In this document: piece after piece, positions 59,583-64,000 of the stretch
Layout: the number at the start of each line of letters is the position of its first letter
How positions within the stretch are numbered: the first letter of the stretch is position 1
Assembly (NCBI RefSeq): GCF_900119315.1
Contig: NZ_LT827010.1
Span: 4,807,001-4,871,000 of the forward strand
Length of the DNA: 64,000 bases
Reading direction: 5' to 3'
From: Actinoplanes sp. SE50/110
GTDB lineage: Bacteria > Actinomycetota > Actinomycetes > Mycobacteriales > Micromonosporaceae
Program-made: the position numbers and the translations under genes
The notes under the pieces: generated by a model
What the model was told of the DNA's origin: nothing
The model's database searches: none
Seen by the model: the letters and a program-made list of their open reading frames with translations, nothing else

Positions 59583-60644
59583 TCAGGAGTGGGTGGCTCC
59601 GGACATCTGGGTGATCATCTGGACGGACCGCTCCACGGTGTCGTATCCCCGGGGAATCATCACCCGCTCGTAGGCGGCGACCGCGTCGGGTAGTGGCCTG
59701 CCGGACAGCAGCTCGGCGGCCAGGGTCGCGGCGTCCTGCAGGGCGGTGTTGGCGCCCACTCCCCCGGCCGGCGGCATGGTGTGCACGGCATCACCGAGCA
59801 GGGTCACCGGACCGGGCGCCCACGGGTCGGTGCGGACGCTCGCTCGGATGGTGATGGGGAAGAAGGAGGAGCCATCGGCGTACGAAAGAAGCTGCTGAAT
59901 TTTCGGATGCCAGTCGTCGGGTTGACCGGTGCCGGCCGGGCCGACCAGCGCGATCATCAGGTAGCCGGGGCGGCCGTCCCGGTAGACCACCGGCGCGAAG
60001 CCGGCGCCCCAGCCCCCGCTCCCGGTCACCCAGCAGAACCCGCGGCGGAAATCGGCCGGGATCAGCGGGCCGGTGGTGGCGTCGATCGGCATCCGGCCGT
60101 ATCGGCAGCGCAGCCCGAGATCGCGCGGCGCGGCGCCGGGGAGCAGCCGGGCGCGCACCGCCGAGCCGGCCCCGTCCGCACCCACCAGCAGATCGCCCTC
60201 GTCGGTGCCGCCCTCGGCGAACGTCACCCGGACCCGGCCGGCCTCGGTGACCCGGTAGTCGGCCACGGTGTGGCCGAAGTGGACGAGGTCGGTCACACCG
60301 GTGAGCAGGCCGCGGCGGAACGTCTCCCGATCGACGTTGGTGATCTCCGTGTCCGGGATGCCGGGGAACTCCTGGGCGAACACCCGCCGCAGGTCGGGGG
60401 TCAGGGTGGCGACCAGGTCGCCGGTGACACCGCTGGTGTCCCGAACCAGATCGAGGACGGCGGGCGGCAGACAGTCGCGCAGGGCGGCGTTGCCATCCGC
60501 GTCGATGTGCAGGCGGTAGCCCTGACCGCGGGTCTGCGGACCGGGGTCACGCTCGTGGACGGCGACCTCGAAGCCGCCGCGGTGCAGGGCCTGGGCGAGC
60601 GCGAGACCACCGAGACCGGCGCCGCTGATCAGGATTTTCGTCAT
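59583..60644 (-). CDS. FAD-dependent monooxygenase
   Basis: This 353-residue flavoprotein has the Rossmann motif ILISGAGLGGLALAQALHRG at the N-terminus, an NADPH/DG-type motif LLVGADGAGSAVRARLLPG near residue 155 and the GD motif VTLLGDAVHTMPPAGGVGAN near residue 283. It belongs to the group of Tet(X)/salicylate-hydroxylase-like enzymes that oxidise small aromatics or antibiotics. It is divergent from the TetR gene at 60718 and shares a palindromic operator with it. The ATG at 60644 is chosen over longer starts. Confidence 0.91.
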   Translation of the reverse strand: MTKILISGAGLGGLALAQALHRGGFEVAVHERDPGPQTRGQGYRLHIDADGNAALRDCLPPAVLDLVRDTSGVTGDLVATLTPDLRRVFAQEFPGIPDTEITNVDRETFRRGLLTGVTDLVHFGHTVADYRVTEAGRVRVTFAEGGTDEGDLLVGADGAGSAVRARLLPGAAPRDLGLRCRYGRMPIDATTGPLIPADFRRGFCWVTGSGGWGAGFAPVVYRDGRPGYLMIALVGPAGTGQPDDWHPKIQQLLSYADGSSFFPITIRASVRTDPWAPGPVTLLGDAVHTMPPAGGVGANTALQDAATLAAELLSGRPLPDAVAAYERVMIPRGYDTVERSVQMITQMSGATHS

Positions 60645-60678
60645 GCCCGACACGGTATCAAGCGCCCGCATGTCTTTG

Positions 60679-60694
60679 TCAATCATGTGATTGA
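60679..60694. promoter_or_regulatory. TetR operator candidate, perfect 7-bp dyad
   Basis: TCAATCATGTGATTGA is an exact palindrome (7-bp arms, 2-bp centre) in the 73-bp gap between the divergent monooxygenase and TetR genes, 24 bp before the TetR start. Confidence 0.65.
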
Positions 60695-60717
60695 TTGATC
60701 CGGTGTAGGGTCCGTCT

Positions 60718-61350
60718 GTGACATCACCACGTCCGCGCAGGTCACCCCCGCCTCAGGAACGCCGGCGAGACCCGGAACGCACCCGCCGGAAGATTCTGGA
60801 GGCGGCCGCCGTCGAGTTCGCCGACCACGGCTACGCCGGCGCCCGCACCCGGGCCATCGCCGCCCGCGCCGGCGTCAACCAGCAACTGGTGTCGTACTAC
60901 TTCGGCGGCAAGGAAGGCCTCTACCGGGCCATGTCCGACCAGTGGCGGCAGCGCCGCGACGACCTCGCCCCGGACGGCACCCCGATGCCCGAACAGCTCC
61001 GCCGGTACGCCATGGAGATCGTGCACAACCCGGACGGTGTCCGGATGTTCGCCTGGAGCGGCCTGCAGTACACCGGCCCCGACGACGACCCGGACCGGGA
61101 CTCCCGCACCCAGATGCTCGGCGGCAGCGTCACCCACCTGCGCCGGCTCCAGGAGGCGGGCCGGCTGCCGGCCGAGATCGACCCGGTCTGCCTGCAGATC
61201 ATGCTGATGGCCGCCAGCATGGCCACCACGACGCTGCCGCACGTGATCGAGGGGTTGTGCGGGGCGGACCCGCGCTCCCCCGAGTTCGTCGAACACTACG
61301 CCGACCAGGTCGCCCTGGTGGCCCGCCTGCTCGGCCTCGACGAGGACTGA
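60718..61350 (+). CDS. TetR-family transcriptional regulator
   Basis: This 210-residue regulator has a classical N-terminal helix-turn-helix: RRKILEAAAVEFADHGYAGA, TRAIAARAGVNQQLVSYYFG. A C-terminal domain of the AcrR type follows. The GTG at 60718 is the first start after the palindrome. It probably represses the divergent FAD monooxygenase and itself. It is followed after 16 bp by a convergent hydrolase gene. Confidence 0.9.
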   Translation: MTSPRPRRSPPPQERRRDPERTRRKILEAAAVEFADHGYAGARTRAIAARAGVNQQLVSYYFGGKEGLYRAMSDQWRQRRDDLAPDGTPMPEQLRRYAMEIVHNPDGVRMFAWSGLQYTGPDDDPDRDSRTQMLGGSVTHLRRLQEAGRLPAEIDPVCLQIMLMAASMATTTLPHVIEGLCGADPRSPEFVEHYADQVALVARLLGLDED

Positions 61351-61366
61351 TCAGGCGGGCCGGGCC

Positions 61367-62107
61367 TCACTTCAGGTGGCGGGGCAGGAAGTCGTGGTCG
61401 AGGCCGTACCACCGGATCCGCCGGTGGTCGCCCGGGTTGGCGTGCAGGGTCTTCTCCGGGCTGGCGAACGCGTCGAACAGCTCCAGGGCCTCGGCCCGGG
61501 TGACGTGTTCGTCGTCCCACGGCATCAGGAACTGGACCGGGACGGTGATCCGGCGCGCGGCTTGCCGGGCCGCGTCGTACACGAAGAAGCCGCTGCCGAA
61601 GACGGCGGCCCTGATCCGGGGATCTGCCGCGGTCAGCTGGAGGCCGATCGCGGTGCCCAGGGTGATGCCGCCGCCGTAACCGATCGGCGCGTCCGGGCCG
61701 ATCTCCGGCAGCTGTTGCAGCGCGTCCAGGGTCTGCTGCCACTCGGGAACCGCCTGGGCGGCCAGGTGGATGCCGTAGCGGACGCTGGCCGACCGGAACA
61801 GCGACGGGTCGCCGGAGGCGAAGGCGGCGCGGGCCCGGTCGTCCTCGGGGCCGCGGGGGCGGTCGCCGTGGCCGGGGGCGTCGATCGCGGCGACCCGGAA
61901 ACCGTGGGCGGTGACCAGGTCGCGGGCCCGGGCCGCCTGGGCGGGGGTCTTCTTGTGCAGGCCACCGCCGTGACCCATGAGGATCAGCGGGCCGGGACCG
62001 GCGTCGCCGGCCGGTGACCAGAGGACGCCGGGGATGTCACCGACGAGGAAGTCGCGTTCGAGGACGCCGTCGGCGGTGGTCTGGGCGGTGAAGTGGAGCG
62101 AGTGCAT
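61367..62107 (-). CDS. alpha/beta-hydrolase (dienelactone-hydrolase-like) with altered nucleophile elbow
   Basis: This 246-residue protein has the alpha/beta-hydrolase order: oxyanion region LILMGHGGGLHKK near residue 40, AAIDAPGHGDRP, then the elbow region GYGGGITLGTAIG, and the last His in PGDHRRIRWYGLDHDFLPRH. The elbow normally reads GxSxG; aligned on the following GTAIG, Thr takes the place of the Ser nucleophile. Activity may therefore be reduced or different. GGAAGG lies about 10 bases before ATG 62107. A 17-codon leader ORF lies upstream. Confidence 0.8.
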   Translation of the reverse strand: MHSLHFTAQTTADGVLERDFLVGDIPGVLWSPAGDAGPGPLILMGHGGGLHKKTPAQAARARDLVTAHGFRVAAIDAPGHGDRPRGPEDDRARAAFASGDPSLFRSASVRYGIHLAAQAVPEWQQTLDALQQLPEIGPDAPIGYGGGITLGTAIGLQLTAADPRIRAAVFGSGFFVYDAARQAARRITVPVQFLMPWDDEHVTRAEALELFDAFASPEKTLHANPGDHRRIRWYGLDHDFLPRHLK

Positions 62108-62154
62108 GACGGGTTGCCTTCCGATGGCGGTCGGGGCTCCCGGCAATCCTCAGC

Positions 62155-62208
62155 TCAATCGCCTGATCGTGACGGCGAGGGGAGCACCCACGTGGTTACT
62201 GCGGTCAT
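62155..62208 (-). CDS. upstream leader ORF (17 aa) of the hydrolase gene
   Basis: On the minus strand a GAGGAGGTGAG Shine-Dalgarno stands five bases before ATG 62208, which opens MTAVTTWVLPSPSRSGD and ends in TGA. It is 47 bp before the hydrolase start. Its Shine-Dalgarno is among the best in the window, which suggests it is really translated, as a regulatory leader peptide or a translation-coupling device. Confidence 0.5.
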   Translation of the reverse strand: MTAVTTWVLPSPSRSGD

Positions 62209-62256
62209 GGGTCTCACCTCCTCGACGGGGTCACGATCGAGCCGGACACTATCAGA

Positions 62257-62294
62257 TCCCGGCCGGGTGTCCATCGTGGATCACCCGGCCGGGA
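62257..62294 (-). terminator. strong hairpin terminator after the alcohol dehydrogenase
   Basis: Perfect 13-bp arms (TCCCGGCCGGGTG / CACCCGGCCGGGA) with a 12-nt loop lie 15 bp downstream of the dehydrogenase stop on the minus strand. No T-run. Confidence 0.7.
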
Positions 62295-62308
62295 GGAAGA
62301 GCCCGGGA

Positions 62309-63478
62309 TCAGGGCACGAACACCGCGCGTACGCAGTCGTCCTTCTTGTCCTTGAAGATCTGGTAGCCCTCGGGCGCCCGGTCCAGCGGCATCACATGGG
62401 TGGCCAGGTGTTCGGTGGTGAGCTCACCCGTGGCCATCCGGTCCAGCAGCATCGGGATGTAGCGCTGCCCGTGCATCTGGGCGCCGCGTACCGTCAATCC
62501 CTTGTTCATCAACGCACCCAGCGGAAACTTGTCGACGAAACCGGCGTAGACGCCGAGGACGAACACCGAGCCGCCCTTGCGGCAGGCGTGGATCGCCTCG
62601 CGGACCGCGATCGGCCGGTCGGTCTGCAGCCGCAGCTGCTGTTTGAGCTGGTCGTAGGCGAAGTGCGGGCCGGGCGCGTGCGCCTCCATGCCGACCGCCT
62701 CGATGCACACGTCCGGGCCGCGGCCGCCGCTGAGCTCGCGCAGTTCGCCGGCGATGTCGGTCTGCTCGTAGTTCAGGGTCTCCGCGCCGATGTGCTGCCG
62801 GACCTGCCGCAGCCGGTTCTCGAGCCGGTCGATGACGACCACCCGGTCGGCGCCGAGCAGCACGGCGGCGCGGGCCGCCATCTGCCCGACCGCCCCGGCG
62901 CCCCACACCGCGACCACGTCGCCCGGGGCGACCCCGGCCAGGTCGGCGCCCATCCAGCCGGTGGCGGCCGTGTCGGAGGCGAACAGCGCGCGCTCGTCGC
63001 TGACCGCTTCCGGGACGGTGAACGCGCCGACGTCGGCGAACGGCACCCGGATGTATTCGGCGTGGCTGCCGGCGTTGCCGCCCATCGCGTGCGAGTAGCC
63101 GAAGCAGCCGCTGGGCGCGTGCCCCCACAGGGTTTCGGTGATCGCCGGGTTGGTGTTGCCGTTGTCGCACAGCGAGTAGAGCTTCTGGTCGCAGTACCAG
63201 CAGTTGCCGCAGGCGATGAACGACGACACCACGACCCGGTCGCCGACCCGGTGGTTGCGCACGTCCGGGCCGATCTCGACGACCTCGCCGAGGAATTCGT
63301 GCCCGAGCACGTCGCCCTTCTGCATGAACGGGATGTACCCGCCGAGCAGGTGCAGGTCGGAGCCGCAGGTGACGGTCTTGGCGACCTTCACGATGATGTC
63401 GCCCGGGTTGCGCAGCTCCGGGTCGGGCACGGTGCCGACGGCGAGCTTGTTCACACCCTCCCACTGCAGCGCCTTCAC
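62309..63478 (-). CDS. zinc-dependent alcohol dehydrogenase
   Basis: This 389-residue medium-chain dehydrogenase is close to glutathione-independent formaldehyde dehydrogenases. The catalytic zinc site appears as TCGSDLHLLGGY and GHEFLGEV, the structural zinc site as CGNCWYCDQKLYSLC and the NAD-binding motif as VWGAGAVGQMAARAA near residue 190. It probably oxidises formaldehyde or another aldehyde/alcohol in the cytosol. The ATG at 63478 overlaps the stop of the upstream small membrane gene. Confidence 0.93.
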   Translation of the reverse strand: MKALQWEGVNKLAVGTVPDPELRNPGDIIVKVAKTVTCGSDLHLLGGYIPFMQKGDVLGHEFLGEVVEIGPDVRNHRVGDRVVVSSFIACGNCWYCDQKLYSLCDNGNTNPAITETLWGHAPSGCFGYSHAMGGNAGSHAEYIRVPFADVGAFTVPEAVSDERALFASDTAATGWMGADLAGVAPGDVVAVWGAGAVGQMAARAAVLLGADRVVVIDRLENRLRQVRQHIGAETLNYEQTDIAGELRELSGGRGPDVCIEAVGMEAHAPGPHFAYDQLKQQLRLQTDRPIAVREAIHACRKGGSVFVLGVYAGFVDKFPLGALMNKGLTVRGAQMHGQRYIPMLLDRMATGELTTEHLATHVMPLDRAPEGYQIFKDKKDDCVRAVFVP

Positions 63479-63903
63479 AGCAGGCCTCCTTCGCGGCCGT
63501 TGCGGGTGGCCGCCTGCAGCGGCCGGTTCAGCAGCGTCGGCGTGGTGGTGGCCGGGCCGGACGGCAGCAGCACGTCACCGGCCTCGATCAGGGAGCGGGT
63601 TTCGCGCAGGGCGCGGCGGACGTCGCCGTCGGTGACCGGGGAGCCGTCCGGGATGCGGACCGCGATCTCGGTGCCGCGGCCGCCGGGTGCGGCCGCCAGC
63701 GAGATCTCGACCCGGTCGGCGATCTCGCGCAGCGAGCCGGGCAGCTGCGTGCTCTCCAACTCGGACAGGGGTTTGTAGACCGTGAGGACGTGCCGCCGGC
63801 GGGTGGGCGGCGCGGCACCGCGGCGGCGGACGGCGGTTGCGGCGACGACGACGCCGGCCGCGAGCGGTCCGACGATCAGAAGCGATTTGCGTGTACGACC
63901 CAT
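63475..63903 (-). CDS. hypothetical membrane-anchored protein in the alcohol-dehydrogenase operon
   Basis: This 142-residue protein has one N-terminal hydrophobic helix (LLIVGPLAAGVVVAATAV, residues 8-25) and then a soluble domain with HVLTVYKPLSELESTQLPGS and LREIADRVEISLAAAPGGRG. This resembles the membrane-associated polyketide-cyclase-like or SRPBCC accessory proteins sometimes found with alcohol dehydrogenases, but I cannot name a family. Its stop overlaps the dehydrogenase start (ATGA), so the two are one transcript. Confidence 0.7.
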   Translation of the reverse strand: MGRTRKSLLIVGPLAAGVVVAATAVRRRGAAPPTRRRHVLTVYKPLSELESTQLPGSLREIADRVEISLAAAPGGRGTEIAVRIPDGSPVTDGDVRRALRETRSLIEAGDVLLPSGPATTTPTLLNRPLQAATRNGREGGLL

Positions 63904-64000
63904 GTCCCCCCGGATACCACGCCGCGGCGCCGATAAACGGTTCGTGGCGTACGCACAGGAACAGGTCAGGACCTTTCCAGCATCGGGGAGTACATCAATG

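Noticed and set aside
59366..59614. 82-codon plus-strand ORF after the tautomerase gene
   Set aside because: Low-complexity Pro/Asp/Arg composition, no ribosome-binding site, and it overlaps the end of the monooxygenase gene.
63904..64000. Start of a plus-strand gene at the right edge
   Set aside because: The last three bases are ATG, but there are no codons left to judge.

Overview
The window is a high-GC, densely packed actinobacterial chromosome segment. The gene families fit Micromonosporaceae and most resemble Actinoplanes: DUF4259, DUF5999, DUF6461, DUF1707, the PF04672-type SAM methyltransferase, a mycothiol-dependent MDMPI-fold enzyme, a SigE-type sigma factor and an EfeUOB iron importer. 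GTG starts and 4-bp ATGA/GTGA stop-start overlaps are common. I saw no rRNA, tRNA, CRISPR array or complete mobile element. The genus is an inference from gene content.

Layout. 1-2.0 kb: tail of the DUF4350/DUF4129/membrane-protein operon that usually accompanies MoxR and DUF58 genes. 2.2-7.6 kb: DUF402 protein, a divergent XRE regulator/SDR pair, a beta-lactamase remnant, VOC protein, GT-C-like membrane protein and a HIT protein. 8.1-15.2 kb: an island-like stretch, partly lower in GC, with an S41 lipoprotein, an IS5-type transposase fragment, a beheaded SUKH immunity-type gene, two DUF4259 genes, a GAF-like membrane gene split by a frameshift, and a variant leucine-rich repeat protein. 15.4-19.8 kb: methyltransferase, peptide deformylase, P-loop kinase, sigma factor, aminodeoxychorismate synthase (pabB) and DUF5999. 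19.9-25.4 kb: gcvP behind a single-aptamer glycine riboswitch, an aldo/keto reductase and two tandem nucleotidyltransferases. 25.6-32.8 kb: His/Gly-rich methyltransferase divergent from an XRE-cupin regulator, VOC, MDMPI, cupin/TetR pair, and an AbiEii-type nucleotidyltransferase with a small upstream partner.

32.7-40.5 kb: MFS exporter and MarR regulator, then efeUOB with an IdeR/DtxR-like iron box, then an M56 (BlaR1-like) peptidase, a [2Fe-2S] protein, a BlaI-like repressor and a DUF1707 protein. 40.5-49.0 kb: DUF3516 helicase, XRE regulator, ParB-like protein, DUF6461 protein, PF04672 methyltransferase and a Thr-rich membrane protein. 49.3-58.8 kb: TetR/FAD-monooxygenase pair, 800 bp of minisatellite DNA, an ABC exporter with a coupled YncE/phosphoesterase protein, a monooxygenase-truncated-haemoglobin fusion and a HAD phosphatase. 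59-64 kb: tautomerase, a second FAD-monooxygenase/TetR pair with a clear operator, an alpha/beta hydrolase with an upstream leader ORF, and a zinc alcohol dehydrogenase operon.

Recurring themes are divergent regulator/enzyme pairs with visible dyad operators and short GC-rich minisatellites (22-28 bp units) in gene junctions. I found no single large undescribed system. The best candidates for new biology are the AbiEii-like pair split by a repeat array, the tandem nucleotidyltransferases, the split membrane-GAF gene in the 9-14.5 kb island, and the leader ORF at 62.2 kb.
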